A stretch of 64,000 bases of DNA from Vespa crabro (GCF_910589235.1 NC_060956.1:9287999-9351998); one strand, 5' to 3'. Shown: positions 49,577-63,082, counted from the stretch's first letter. Notes: generated from the letters alone by a model not told the origin. Numbers and translations are program-made.

Positions 49577-49901
49577 GTAAGTAGTTTAAATAAATTCATT
49601 ACTGGCTTGAATTTGTTATTTTTGGTAATTTTTTTTTTCAAGTGCGTTTTTCTCGTAAAATTTTTAATTTGTGTACACTCTAGCTCAAAAAGTTTTTAAT
49701 CAATCATTTTAAAACTTGATAGTTAGTTTCTTTATATAATTACACTTTATATGAACCTAAATTTGGAGTAATATCATTGTTTAAAGAATTTTTTTATTAT
49801 AAAAAAGTTATTAAAAAATGTCAAAAAATTATGCTTTTTTGTTTAAACACCTCTAACAAATGCAATTTTCAATTTTTTTGGTGGAAGTTAGGTTCATATA
49901 G

Positions 49902-50001
49902 AAGAAAGACATGTCCTTATAGTAAATTTGAAATCCTATTGATCTCAGATGAAAACTGTGGCCTCCAGAATGTACACAAACAGCTACGTTTGATGGTGTG
50001 A
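49902..50001 (+). CDS. Possible terminal exon of the small gene at 49329
   Basis: An AG at 49900-49901, preceded by a T-rich stretch at about 49870-49880, gives an exon whose phase matches the upstream donor. The splice yields Q-RKTCPYSKFEILLISDE and stops at TGA 49999-50001, for a total of about 115 residues. An adjacent AG at 49903-49904 would act as a NAGNAG alternative. A second frame over 49953-50052 (ending SDEWQLISSIFSEEIL then TAG) looks at least as protein-like but does not join the upstream exon in phase. The true model may therefore differ, or the copy may be frameshifted. Intron length would be 325 bp. Confidence 0.25.
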
Positions 50002-50105
50002 TCTCCGATGAATGGCAGCTGATATCTTCTATATTTTCCGAGGAAATACTTTAGAAAAATTACAATCTTTATTTGAATATATATATAAAATGTTCTCAAA
50101 ATTTC

Positions 50106-50111
50106 AATAAA
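50106..50111 (+). terminator. Candidate polyadenylation signal AATAAA
   Basis: AATAAA lies about 105 bases after the stop at 50001 and about 55 bases after the alternative stop at 50052. It fits the 3' end of the proposed small gene. In AT-rich DNA this hexamer is common, so it is weak support on its own. Confidence 0.3.
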
Positions 50112-50209
50112 TTATATACATTCTTTTCTTGTTAAAAAAATTCATGCAAATTACTAAATAACGTAATCCTATTACTAATAAACCTAATCCTAACGTAATC
50201 CCTATTTCC

Positions 50210-50221
50210 CCCCTTAAGGGG
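50210..50221. repeat. 12-bp perfect palindrome CCCCTTAAGGGG
   Basis: It lies in a small GC-richer patch downstream of the putative small gene and next to two copies of acgtaatcc (50161 and 50193). Possible termination or structural element; function unknown. Confidence 0.4.
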
Positions 50222-51060
50222 AAAATGGGCGGAGATGAGGAAAAATATCGGATGTTCTCTTTTATCACAAAATTAAAACGTCGGATCGTCAAAACGTTCC
50301 CCATTTAAAATATTATTATATTTTTATTTTTCCTTTATTTATTATATAATAATGTAAAAATTACGTTTATTTGACGAGTGGCTTAATATTTTTTCATTTA
50401 ATCTAATTAAATATTTTTTCATTTTATTTAATATTATTTCATTCCTCGTTTGACATTTGTTATGGGAAAAATTGCGAATGATGTTGGCGAATGAAATGTA
50501 AGTATAGTTTATTCTACCATATCGTATTTACACGTATATTAGAATATTTATATATTTAGTTTATAGACCATACAATGCGAAGAATATTATAGAGTATCAG
50601 AGAAGTGAAAACATTTGATTATTCCTTTTACGAAAATATGTAAATATTCTTTTAACGATTTCCTTCTGTTATTTTACTTCAGTTTCAGTTTCAGTATCAT
50701 TTCAATTATTTATTTATTCGATTAGTAGGTAGTACACGATTGTCATTAAAAATCATGATAACATTTGTTATCGTTAGAACGGAAGTTACATGAGGTCTAA
50801 TAGAAAAAATGACCTTTTCTTGCGACACTTCGACATTTTTTTACGTACACACTGTATAGAATCGAATCTACACGAATGAAACGAACTTCGTTTATTTTAC
50901 AATTCGCACGAGATGGAAAAAAGAAATGAAGGAAAATTGCTTTCGATCGAAATGCTCTTTTTTCCTTTTTTTATTCTTTTCTTTTTTCTTTCTTTTTAGT
51001 TTTTTCTCCTATTCGACGTTTTTTCTTTGCTTCCTCCTTTTCCCTTTTTTTTACTTTCCA

Positions 51061-51239
51061 CTCTCTCTCTCTCTCTCACACTCCCTTTCTTTTTGCCTCT
51101 CTTTCGTTTCATGAAAAAAGGCTTCACGATCTCTTGCAAATGTACCTGAACGTAGATGAAAAGAAAAGGGCTGAGAGTAAAAGAGAAAGACAAAAAGAGA
51201 GAGAGATAGAGATAGAGAGAGAGAGAGAGAGAGAGAGTA
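51061..51239. repeat. CT tract and, 120 bp on, GA tract
   Basis: A CT run at 51061-51078 and a GA run at 51198-51238 are reverse complements and could pair. Confidence 0.92.
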
Positions 51240-51985
51240 GAAAGAGAAAAGCAATGTTTCTCCGATTCCACCGAACTTTTGTGAACAGTCGGCATCGATT
51301 GCGTAGAGAAAAACAAACGGGTTGAAAACTACGATCGACAATGAGTATCATGGATCAGAACGTATCCAAACAATCCTTCTTTACCAATGATTTCTCAATT
51401 TCTTCTTTTTCGGAAATAAACAACATAGAGTTCCATTTGAGACAGAGAAATGGGGCAAACTCATAAAGTTTATATGAAAATGATAATTCATCATTGGATG
51501 AGTATGGTATCATTTAAGTCCATTGGTAAAATTTCGCATTGTAAAAGATCAGACTTCAATTGGTCGTCGCTATTTTTTTTCATTTTAATCATAAGTAAGG
51601 CTTAGTACTCACTTAAAATTGTTATTATTTTGATTATTTTGATTATATTTAAGGTACATATTTATAACAATTTTTTTTATTATTTAATTAGAATCGTTTT
51701 TCATATGTTTATGTCAAAATTCTTCCGACAAGAAAATGAAAATTTATTTACGTCCGAAGTTGTCAAGCAACGCATTAAATGAAGACAAGTTATAAATAAT
51801 AATGGCTAATAATTATTTTCCAGAATGATGTTAATCTTAATTTTTATCCACATATATGACAAGAATTGAACAAAAAAAAACTTTGAATTATTAATAATGT
51901 ATAAAATGAAGAGATATGATGAATATATTTACAAATATATATTTAAACTTTATTTTAAACAATAATTATTAGTATATTTATATTA

Positions 51986-51987
<2 letters not shown>

Positions 51988-52031
<44 letters not shown>
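51988..52031. repeat. (TA)n microsatellite
   Basis: Pure TA. Confidence 0.96.
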
Positions 52032-52032
<1 letters not shown>

Positions 52033-52509
52033 TTATATATATTAATAAGAAAATTATTATAATAATATGGTAAAATAATTTTTATACATCCTGTATATAT
52101 TTGAATTATATCATACGATATTACTATCATCTGGTACATAAGATTATGCAGGTTAGAAAGATAAGAACTGGCAATGGGACGGGGATGGGGGTGGGATTGA
52201 AGACTTAGGGTCTTTTTAAACGACATTAATAGTCGCGTGACTTTAGGTTATTGCACAAAAGTATTCTCTTCCGGCATCATTGATTTGATTTAATCATATC
52301 GCGATAGTAATCTCAAAGAAAAATAACGTTTCTATGGCTAATTCTGTCTCATACTTTTCACGGAAATAATATATCATTATATGGCAAGTATAGCTTATGA
52401 AAACCGTGATGTTATTAAATGTTATTATCGTCATAAATATAAAGCGGAGGCTAAGAGGTTTGGAAAGAAGGAAAAAAGAGCAAAAAAAAAGAAAGAGGGA
52501 GAAAGAAAA

Positions 52510-52521
<12 letters not shown>

Positions 52522-52570
<49 letters not shown>

Positions 52571-52645
52571 AATTGCAAATGAGGTCGCATTTACGCGCCT
52601 AAATTAAATTTTCTCGCGTTTCATAGCGAAGTATCATTATATTTA

Positions 52646-52684
<39 letters not shown>
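52522..52684. repeat. (GA)n followed 80 bp later by (TC)n
   Basis: GA at 52522-52570 and TC at 52650-52684 form a purine/pyrimidine inverted pair. Confidence 0.95.
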
Positions 52685-52688
<4 letters not shown>

Positions 52689-54600
52689 TACCTCTTTTAT
52701 GCTACGATCTTTCATCAGAAGCCAGAAAGAGACGACGAAGAGAACCAACTTGTGATTTCGAGTATACTCAGGAAAAATGAATTCTTGATCCGCTCAAGCC
52801 GCAAGAGCTCGTCGCGGCATCCGTTTCACTACTCTGTCTATCTTCTCTCCGTTTCTTGTTCGCTTCACATCCGGTTTCGTGGTGCAACTAAATAAATAAA
52901 TAAATAATTTCCTACCGATGCGTACATAACTCCGCATTGCAATCTAAGAAGATGGCAATGATGAATAAAACGAGAGAAGAAAAAGAAAGAAAAATAAGAG
53001 GAAAAAAAAAGAAAAGAATTAATTAATTAACAAGCTGAACAAAGAGATATTAAATTATCCATTTAACGTAATTCTTGTAACACATACATACATTCATACA
53101 AGTATGCACATTTAAAACATAATAAAATCTTTTATAACATCATGTTAATATTAAGATTATATATATGGTTTGTCATATTTTTTTCGTTAATTAATTGTTA
53201 GTTCGTATAAAAAGAATTAACGTTTATTATTAATTATGGTCATTATACCATAGTTATGTTTGACATTATATACATTCTATTTTTCTTGTTTTTTTCTTCT
53301 TTTTCATATACGAACAATATTACATTATAGATCGTTAAGATAGTATTGAAAATTTCGTTCCCATTGATTAGTTAGAACAAGTACACCTCTTTTTTTTATT
53401 GCAATTGTGTAAGTTACATCTACGTGATGGTCTAGTCCCTAACAAGAAGCAAACGTTAAATAAGAGACGATCAATCAAGCGTACGCGGGTGTAAATCGCG
53501 TGAAACAAGAATTCGTGCGGAACACGATTCCAGACGCATTCTTCTACTGTACTTGATTCCAACGTCCTAGTATGTTGTTTACGATTGTATGTCTCTATGT
53601 ACGCGTTAGAAAAGGGAGAGAACAAATAAATAAACGATCCCGTCGCTCTCTTGATTGCCACGTTCTTTCTCGCGGAGCATAGAGTTTGTAACGCAGATTA
53701 ATAAAGAGTAGAATACATAAATTAACAAGACAATGACTATGAGAGGGGGAGAGGAAAATGAAATGCACGACGAAATAAAAGGAGAAAAAAAGAATTGATG
53801 AACGAATTCGATGAAACGGTAAATAGAACGATGAATGACGAGATAAACGAAACAAAAAAAAAAAGAGAGGAAGAGAGTATGAAAGGGAGTACGATCCAAC
53901 CGTTCATTGAATTATTTTCATGAAATATGTATATATTCTTTACTTAAATATCCACGAACGAGTTTTGAAAAATCAATTTTCACGGCCAATGTGTAACGTA
54001 AAACAGTAAAATGATCTAACAATTTAGCGTACATTGTGCAAAAATTGAGAATTAAAAATACATAAAGTTGAAACGATTTTATCACAAAATTTTTCAGTTC
54101 AGAATATAAATTCGTACATTTTGAACTAGTGTATATTGAAATCAAATGTATAGTTTGATCATTCTAAACTAAATATTAAATAAAGTAAATTGATTAATTC
54201 AATTAATTTATAAAATCCGATGATTTATAATAAAATATTTATTTTTTCGTTAAAACATATTATTAAAAAACGAAATAAGATTAAAGCAAGTAAAATAAAT
54301 TGTCTGAAATGATATTAACATAAATTCCTGTAAACCTATAGATATCTATGAATAATTATAAATATATATTAATGAGTCTGTATGTATAGTTTGCGTTGTG
54401 CATGATTATATATGATATGTGTGTCGCTTCTTGAAAGTTCAAGAAGTTATTCTCTTTGTCTTCACGTTACAATAATAATATAAATATCGGTGACTCATAC
54501 TTCGTTCTTTTTCTACATCGTGGGATCATAAAACCAAGAATATCAATCTACACATAACTTCGTCTTATTAGAATAAATTAGAATATACATATACACATAG

Positions 54601-54603
<3 letters not shown>

Positions 54604-54678
<75 letters not shown>
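54604..54678. repeat. (TA)n microsatellite, 75 bp
   Basis: Pure TA dinucleotides. Confidence 0.97.
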
Positions 54679-54681
<3 letters not shown>

Positions 54682-55497
54682 TAATGTGTTGTTAAACGTT
54701 GTTTTTTTTATTTGTATTGCTCTAATTCCATCCATTTTTTTTTCGAAAAAATCAATAACGTATAAATATACGACCTATCATAATTCATACACACAGACTT
54801 ACACACATATTATTCGGAATTACAAATGTTCGGTAATATTTTTATTTTAGTTAATAATTAATTTTGATATAATTTTTGTTTTTTATCCTCTATACGATTA
54901 ATTAATAACATGACGAAGAATTATTCTGAAAAGTGTAATATTAGAGTCAAAATGAATTTTTACTCTAAAAAAACCGAAATGCTATACACACAGTTTCATA
55001 AAAAAGAAAAATTTTTAAATTAAAAATCCTGCTTTGGTAACCGTGTCATTTAATCTGAGTTACTACCGCAAAATATTTCAATAAATTCTCGGCAAGTAAG
55101 TAGGTATATTCAACATTTTCGTTGACTACGAATGCAAAATTTTGAAATGTTTCCTTGAGCGTTAGGTTTGCTGGTAATCGTAAGCGTATATGCTTAAGTC
55201 AAGCAAGATAAGGTTTATTTTCGTGATAAACGCGCAACGCAGGAACATCTTGAGCGAACTGCAGCACTCTGTACTACATTATAAACGCATAATATAACGG
55301 TAGCTGCGGAGACAAATGTGTGGTGGGGAAGCGTGCCGGGCGTGTTTCACGTAGGAAGGAAATAATAAAGCTCGCGCATGGTTGATGAGGGTCGATGGGA
55401 GAGGAGGAAAGTGCAGGAAGAGAGAGGGGAAGGAGTTTAAACAACGATCGTGATATTCGTAACGAACTCTAAGACATTTATCTTTTATAATATACAG

Positions 55498-55665
55498 CAT
55501 GAAAGCTCATTCGAAAAATAATCATTGAAATTTCTTATATAGATATATAAAATGACGATAATTGTAATATAGGATGTGTCATTTATTAGTATTTCATGTG
55601 AAAGTTCGTTGGAGAAATATTCATTGTAATTTATCATATAAATATATAAATATAAATATATGTAT
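55498..55665 (+). repeat. Diverged tandem repeat with about 98-bp period
   Basis: catgaaagctcattcgaaaa, ataatcattgaaatttctta and tagatatata at 55498-55555 recur as catgtgaaagttcgttggag, aaatattcattgtaatttat and aaatatata at 55597-55655. The intervening taggatgtgtcatttattag is like the end motif of common insect MITEs (tacagggtg types), but no element boundary is clear. Confidence 0.55.
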
Positions 55666-56011
55666 ATAAATATTTAAATTATATATATTTATATATATAT
55701 ATATTTATATTATAAAATAATAATAATAATGATAGGATATAATTTCTTAATTTCTTGAGAAGGCAATTCATCACTGAAAGAAAATGAATATAAGGAATGT
55801 AATTTACTGATTAGCAGAGTTAAACATGAATGAAAAATTTATTACTTAAATTACAACTAAAAGAATATGGCAAAACTAAATAAAAATTATTTCACTTCAA
55901 AGAAAATAGGGACTATAAAAGCAACCAGTGCAAGTAATTATGGTGCAGGGAAAGCTCGTAAAAAAGCGACCTGCATTCGCATAGGAAATGATATTGTCGA
56001 GATCTGTTGGA

Positions 56012-56110
56012 TGAGAGAAAGAGAGAGAAAGAGAGAAAAGAGAGAGAGGGGAGAGGAGGAGAGAGAGGAGAGAGGAGGAAAGAGAGAGAGAGAGAGGAAA
56101 AGAGAGATAG
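56012..56110. repeat. GA-rich purine tract with GGAGA units
   Basis: All-purine stretch next to the GC-rich island at 56165. Confidence 0.93.
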
Positions 56111-56164
56111 TTTTTAGAGGACGGAGTTAAGTGACCATCGTTACGATGCTCCATATACGTGCGT

Positions 56165-56410
56165 CACGTGTTCTATGATTTATTCAGACCCGTCATAATT
56201 GCGATATCGCATGCATTGCCATTGCGGATCGCCGCAACAGAGTCTCCGCGCTGCTGAAATTGCAAAACCGTTGGCGGGACATGGTCCTGGGACACGATAG
56301 GACACACTAGGACACGCCGGCCCGAGCGTGAAAATCGGAAACGCCCTCTGGGAAATGCTAATTTCCTGATTTGTAACGGGTCGTGAACCGAATCCTTCAA
56401 CTGTCCCACT
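56165..56410. promoter_or_regulatory. GC-rich island with GGACAC repeated at exact 10-bp phase
   Basis: This stretch is markedly richer in G, C and CpG than its surroundings. GGACAC occurs at 56290, 56300 and 56310, exactly ten bases apart, followed by cgccggcccgagcg. No convincing exon was found; the minus-strand frame at 56173-56409 lacks recognisable features. It could be a promoter-proximal or enhancer element. Confidence 0.35.
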
Positions 56411-56429
56411 TCATCTCTCTCTTTCTATA

Positions 56430-56518
56430 CACATACATACATACATACATACATACATACATACATACATACATACAAACATACATACATACATACATAC
56501 ATACATACATACATACAT

Positions 56519-56569
<51 letters not shown>
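56430..56569. repeat. (ACAT)n-(AC)n compound microsatellite
   Basis: About 24 ACAT units with one AAAC variant, then about 20 AC units; Thr/His/Tyr frames are artefacts. Confidence 0.98.
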
Positions 56570-56572
<3 letters not shown>

Positions 56573-58725
56573 GACCTCCTATCTACCTTTTTCTCTTTAT
56601 TGTCTCATAAGTATACAATTATTTACGGTAATGTTATTTATCGCATTTTTTCCTTTTTTTGTTGTTTTTTTTTCTATTTACAACGACAATTCTAATCTAA
56701 TAAACTTTTGTCCCTCTTATTTTTCTTTATTCCTTCGTTTTACCTTTGACCCTTTTATGTATTTGGTATATAATATTTATTTAGTATAATTATTTTCTTG
56801 TATTTACACATTACATATATAGAAACGATTTAATGCAATAAACTATTTCTATCTTTCTCTTTGCGTTACGAAAATATTCGACTTTCTACCGTTAATTTAG
56901 TAAATGTTCGAAAGCGAGAAAAGCATTGTATTTTTGTTTTTCTCCCTAAACGAACAAATATAAAAATTTGCATATTTCATGAGGAACTCGTCGTCGATTA
57001 AAATGAAGTAAAAAAAAAAAAATAATAAAAAAAGAAAAAAAAAGAAGAAAAATTTCTGTTTGCATAATTCGTACGTTCGAATAATTCAAGAATATCACAC
57101 GGTTTCGTCACGTGTCGTGATTTTAATTATCATGCGAAATGCATTTTAATAACTCGAGAAACATCGGACTTGTAGTAAAAGTTTGTAAAATTTTGTTGCG
57201 TTGCTCGTTACGTAAATTACTGTGACATTTTTCGACCATGCAAAAATGTATTCATTGTGGATACGTTGCAAAATCGACGCTTTTTCGTATGCGCATACGT
57301 GTATATAGCGTTTCGAAAAAAAGAATTAACGGTTTAAAAGATTTTACACAGTAACTACTTATTAAGATGAGTACAAAAATTCTCAGTCAAAGTGGTTCAT
57401 AAAATTTACTTCAACAAAGTAATTTTCAGTGTTAGCAATATCGTTTGAATCTTTTCTGCTAATGAAAGATTATCAAAATTGACTTTATCACGCTCAAGTC
57501 AGCCCATATAAGTATATATGTAAGTACTTTTATCTACGTATATAAAATGATAAAAACTTTTTACTTATAAAATAACATCAAAATTGATTCTAGTTTTAGT
57601 TTATCCTTTAATTAATATTTCACATATTCGAAATTATACTTTATACATTATATATCATTCAACTTTATTTGAAATTATTTGAAAGGAGTGTATCATACGA
57701 ATGACATTCTTTATCACGAATACGAGATTACATTTGATAATAAAATAACTTCGCAGATATTCAATTCACTTAATTATTTACGAAGTTAATATTAATTAGA
57801 AAGTTAATTTTAAAAGTTTCATGGCCGCACCGTTGATGTTCTTTCAAAGAATAGAGAATTTCATAAGGAACACGTGAAAGAAGCGACGTGTTCGTTCCAG
57901 CCGTTCCGCATATATGCACCGAGAAGAAGATTATTTTGGATATACTGTCTCGGTGGGAGATAGCTGGCTCTTCTACTTCGTAACACAGAGCTGAGAGAGA
58001 ATAAATGAGTGAAAGATGATATTACAGCTTCCTTTTCTTAAAATATTTCAAACGCAACAATATCCCCTCCGAGATGTTAACATCCACGAGAGAACTTTAT
58101 CGTTGCTTCATATTAAATTTTGCAATGTACTTGTTTACTTATCAATTTTCAACTTTAAGAAACCATGGTATTAGAATGTGACACATTACATTTTCCCGTA
58201 ACTTGAATCAAAAGTTTTTCATTCTTAACGAAAATATATCATTTCCTTAATAATGATTTAAATAATCTGTGAAATTTAAAAAAGACAAAAAAAAAAGAAA
58301 AAAAAATTAAAAATTCGATTATATTAATATTTTTTTACAATGATCTACTTCTTTAAACCGTTATAAATGTATAATACATTCAAAATAATGAGAAATGTGT
58401 ATGTGTGTATGTATTTTTTAATTTTTATTAATAAATAATTTATAATTTTTTTTTTGTAATATAAAATGCAAATAACAAGCTGTATGTATATGACGTATAA
58501 TATTTGAGATAAAAATTCTTTAATTATTTTTACGTGTGTACTATATAGAAGTAATCAAAACGTCTATAAATGCAATAACTCGGGAAGTAGTACTTTGAGA
58601 TGTTTACTTTGTATCAGAAAAATTGTAGTTGAAGAGAAAATTTTTAAGATTTGAAAGTAGATTTTAACATTTGTTATTATTCGAAATCGGAATATAATTT
58701 TCGTGGAATTTTTAAACAATGCCAG

Positions 58726-58727
58726 TA

Positions 58728-58822
<95 letters not shown>
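58726..58822. repeat. (TAA)n microsatellite
   Basis: About 30 TAA units; poly-Asn and poly-Tyr frames are artefacts. Confidence 0.97.
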
Positions 58823-58823
<1 letters not shown>

Positions 58824-59950
58824 GTAATGCAGTAGATAATCATAATTATGATGATAATGATAATATAATATTAATAATAATGAAGATAATAATAACAATA
58901 ATAATAATTAAATGATACTGAAAAAATTATAAACGTAGAATAATACTTGTCCACGTAATTAAAAATTATTCATATATTATTTGTTATACGAGACAACGTT
59001 GGTACAGAAGAAATTACTTACGATATATGAATATGTCGTAATGTAATATATTATTTGGGACACGTTATTGCTCTAAATGAAAAACAAAAATTATTATTAT
59101 ATCTTGTTTAAATAACATCTATACACGTTCGTATGATCGCTGAATTGTCCATGACGATTTAATATTTCAATAGTAATGAAAACGTTTTCTCATAAAATTC
59201 AATTTTTTCATTGTTACATGAATGTATCTTTGTTAGAAAAATGGAGAAAAATATTTCAAGATATTGATATAATTTATAATATCAATTATTTGAATATTTT
59301 ATTGAATGCCAATATTAGAATAAAAATGTTCCGTAATACCGATATCAAAAAGTTCACGATTTGAAGGAAAAAATGTAAATGATCTAATAACGGGATATTC
59401 TGATATATCGATATTCTGCATGACGATGTTATAACACGGAAACATAAAAATTACGATGGAAATAGCCCATAAAGTCGTCGACTTTTTTCATAGAAAAAGA
59501 AGACATGGACAGATAGGAAAACAAATTTTTGTATAATCAGCGAACTCAATTTTCCTTCAAATTCAAAACGAATTTGATCGGTTTTAAGAATTTCATATCG
59601 CAGCTGACCATCTATCCTGGAACTCAATACCACTAGGAGAGCATAGAATATTCGAAATCATTGAATAACCGTGTCTCTCTATCGCGCGCTAATCGCACGC
59701 GTTTATCATAACGTTTCCTGCCTCGATTATTACGAACCTAGCATCCATGTCATACATATTTCTCTGAAAATAGTGATCCTGCATGTTCGACCGTGATTTT
59801 CCTAATTATAGGACCATTGGACTAAAATTTCATAAATTCGTTTTTAATGAGAATACAATCAAATTTACGAACTTTATTTTGCGGTACATATTATAATAAC
59901 ATCGTAATTGCTCCTTTTGTATATAAAGATTTCTTATGTATTTAATAGAA

Positions 59951-60048
59951 AAAGAGAGATAGATAGAGTGACAGATAGAGTGATTGATAGATAGATAGAT
60001 AGATAGATGGATAGATAGATAGATAGAGAGATAGAGATAGAGATAGAG

Positions 60049-60089
<41 letters not shown>

Positions 60090-60090
60090 T
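59951..60090. repeat. (GATA)n-(GA)n compound microsatellite
   Basis: GATA units, GATAGA units, then pure GA. Confidence 0.97.
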
Positions 60091-60861
60091 TCATAATTAA
60101 AATTATTCCTTATCCATTATGTAATGTAGAAAAGGAAATACATTTAATAGAAAATTATTTTATTTGTTTTGAAGAAAAATAAATGATTTCCTTGAGAAAG
60201 CAAAGCGCATACGTATATTCTTTTCAAGTTTTTGAAGAAACACTGGACCATTCGAACGAGAAAGATCTTTTCTAAACGACGAGAGGAGAAGGAATGGAAG
60301 GAAAGAGACAGAGAAAGAGTATTTGCGCCAGGAAGAGAAGCCATGTAAAGCCTTCGCCACGATTTTCTACGACTCTTTGGGACGCCATTATCGTTTTTCT
60401 TTCTCCTTTACTCACCGATTCTGAATCAAAAAGAGAAAGAGAAAGAGAGAGAAAGAACGAAAGAGAGAGAACATGGAGAAGGTGAATTCGGCATAGTGTA
60501 TATCGACGTAGAGTAGTACCGACGGGAAAAAAATGTATTATTCATTCGAGCAGCGAGCGCTATTCTAGCCGTCGCTTTTTCATCCTCCTTTGAGTCGCAC
60601 CGCAATCACAAACAGTTTCTTACATCTTATTCTTTTTCTTTATCCGCCATCATCATCACCGTGTCTTTTCTTTTTGTTTATTCATACGTATTCTTGAACG
60701 ATTTATGCATTTCCTACCGAACGCATAGTCATCTTCTCGCTATCGATAATACTGAACGTTATTACACTGCAACTATTCCAACCCATGACAACCCTTCTTC
60801 CTTCTAACCCTTCTTCTTGTCCACCTGAGTCTTTTCTTCCGAGTCACCAGCCAATCACCAC

Positions 60862-60876
60862 TACTCTCTCTCTCTC

Positions 60877-60911
<35 letters not shown>

Positions 60912-60924
60912 GTCTGTCTGTCTT
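60862..60924. repeat. (TC)n-(TCTG)n microsatellite
   Basis: TC array with a CCC interruption and a short CTGT end. Confidence 0.96.
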
Positions 60925-61125
60925 TCTCACTTTCTTGCCCTTCTTCGTAGACCTTGGATTTTAACGAGCAAATTATGTTGCTTTTTTTTCTCCCTTTTGT
61001 TTACATACCCGTGAGGAGAAAGATGATCGATGACGATCTCACGGACGTCTTTGTCGATGGTACGGATTAATGCTTATTTTCTTGCTTTTCCTTTCGTTAT
61101 TATGGCTTATGAAAAGAGAGGATAT

Positions 61126-61158
61126 ATGTGTGTGTGTGTGTGTGTATGTATGTATGAC
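61126..61158. repeat. (GT)n and GTAT microsatellite
   Basis: Nine GT units followed by GTAT units. Confidence 0.93.
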
Positions 61159-61398
61159 GTGTGAGTGTGAGCATGTGTGTATGTATATGTATTCATATGT
61201 ATTTATGTGTTTATGTATGAAAGTGGGGGATGATTTCTTGATGGAAGTTCAGTAATCTGTTGCATAATAAATTATTAAAAGGCAAAATGAAACGACGGTA
61301 CATTCCTAATTATTTGTTTCACATAATTATATCTATGGTAAATGTAAAATTATATTTTGCGTTTATTTTTGCGAGGATTCTTTTTTCTTTCTTTCTAC

Positions 61399-61496
61399 AA
61401 GATAACTGATCTTCGAAACTGGTGTCCGCAAGATAAGTTTGAAACATCTCAAGATGCATTTGTCTATCTGGTAGATTACGAAATATTCGTAAAAGT
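61399..61496 (-). CDS. Exon-like open segment, unrecognised
   Basis: On the minus strand a strong polypyrimidine tract (T-run at about 61527-61514, then tttaaccttgttaag) ends in AG at 61498-61497. The frame then reads LLRIFRNLPDRQMHLEMFQT and YLADTSFEDQLS. A weak donor (GTAGAA) follows at 61398; otherwise the frame runs on in Lys-rich sequence to a stop near 61319. The composition is protein-like, but another frame is also open and I do not recognise the peptide. Confidence 0.22.
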
Positions 61497-61732
61497 CTTA
61501 ACAAGGTTAAATTAAAAAAAAAAAAGTTATGAAATGTATAAGTCCCATTTAATTCTACGCTTGTAATGTTAGATAAATAATCAAATTAATTAAGAAGGAT
61601 ATGAGACGTATGTTTAGGATTGATCCTATTAACAAAATAAATGTTAAGTGATATGGAATGCGATTTATTAGAAATATACCTGAAAACGGCATGATATCTT
61701 TTGCAAGTGACTATTATTTGTTCCACCAACTT

Positions 61733-61737
<5 letters not shown>

Positions 61738-61822
<85 letters not shown>

Positions 61823-61845
61823 TTCTCTTTTTCTTCTTTTTCTTT
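61738..61845. repeat. (TC)n microsatellite, about 100 bp
   Basis: Near-pure TC to 61820, then TTTC/TTTTC units. Confidence 0.97.
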
Positions 61846-62139
61846 TTCGCTCAATCGATTTTATTCCTATAGAACCTGGCGACACAAACGGAGAAGGTTT
61901 TTCTACGAGAAATCCTTTGTTTTTGAGAAATGACAACAGGAACACCCACCGATAATAATTCTCCGTGCGATTCCACATACGTAGTACAGTTTCTCTCTGT
62001 CTTTCTTTCTTCTTTCTGCGTATATTTACACGTCGACTGTCGCTTTTATCTTCCGGTTCTGTTTCCTTACCCCGCACATACACACACAGAAGAACAAGGA
62101 GAACACAGAAGAAGAAAAAACGAGCAAAGAACCAAAAAG

Positions 62140-62141
<2 letters not shown>

Positions 62142-62218
<77 letters not shown>

Positions 62219-62219
62219 A
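62142..62219. repeat. (TA)n then (GA)n
   Basis: About 20 TA units directly followed by GA and GAAA units. Confidence 0.96.
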
Positions 62220-63047
62220 CGAAAGCTGCCATTCGTGAAACTGGAAGCAAACGTTCAACCACACTGTGCGATGACGCAACGATGCGAAGGCGATTATGAA
62301 CAAAAGTCTTTCTTCTCGCTCTTTAAGAAAGCACATTTCTTCTTTTTATATTCTTTTTCTTTCTTTCATACTGTCTGTTCACTTATTGCCTTTTCTTGTA
62401 CTTTACCTTACTTAGTTACTTTTCTCACACTACACAACATTATCTCTGTTATTTATTTCTTTTTCTTCATTTTGTTATTGACGCGATGTGTATCGCGAAA
62501 AGTACGAACGTAAATTATTATTACATTGGTAGAAGAAACATAAGGACGGTGCAAAGTTTAAATTATTATGTTCGACAAATTTATGCAAATCTAAACTATT
62601 ATATTCAAAAGTTTTTCCAAGACCTAAGGTATTACATTCGATAAGTTTATACAAATCTTATTTTATTTTCACTATTACGTGTCCATCTATGTAAATTATT
62701 CTTACGAGTTAAAATTTATAATTCTATAGGATATAATTCGACATGTTCGTTGCAAGGATATATGTTTCGAATAATAAAAAATCAGTTGGTAATTTATATT
62801 TTAAATGTTTTATCAAGGGATTAAAAACAATCCACGCTCAAGGGAAAAAGTCATTATAAAAAAGGGGAAGACATTTATGAGTGTCCATCAAATAGCATTT
62901 TCCGTAATCAATTTCTTTCGAAGTATACGAGATAGCGATTATGGGACAAAATAGGAGGAAACGTAATGCCGCGTAATTTCCGTAAACGTAATTTCCGTGG
63001 AAGAAAGCATCTTAACGTAAGAAGTAATAGCAGAAGTGCTAGGGAGA

Positions 63048-63082
63048 AAAAGAGAAATAGAGATAGAGATAGAGATAGAGAT

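Larger units (their letters stand above)
50120..56010. other. Non-coding stretch, no gene recognised
   Basis: AT-rich DNA with alternating GA, TC and TA arrays. Frames in 53368-53899 are open on the minus strand but low in complexity and unrecognised. Confidence 0.55.
56570..61390. other. AT-rich stretch, no gene recognised
   Basis: Contains the TAA, GATA, TC and GT arrays. The frame at 59176-59364 is typical of AT-rich chance frames. A GC-richer patch at 60240-60400 is unassigned. Confidence 0.55.

Noticed and set aside
50185..50202. cctaatcctaacg, resembling insect telomeric CCTAA repeats
   Set aside because: Only two imperfect units; no array.
56424..56570. CRISPR-like regular repetition at the ACAT/AC tract and at the satellite
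   Set aside because: Units of 4 or 10 bp without unique spacers; eukaryotic tandem repeats.
61658..62083. Long Ser/Leu and Arg/Glu frames over the TC and GA arrays, also at 27-27.7, 44, 51 and 63 kb
   Set aside because: Dinucleotide repeats of even length stay open in several frames; no domain outside the repeat.
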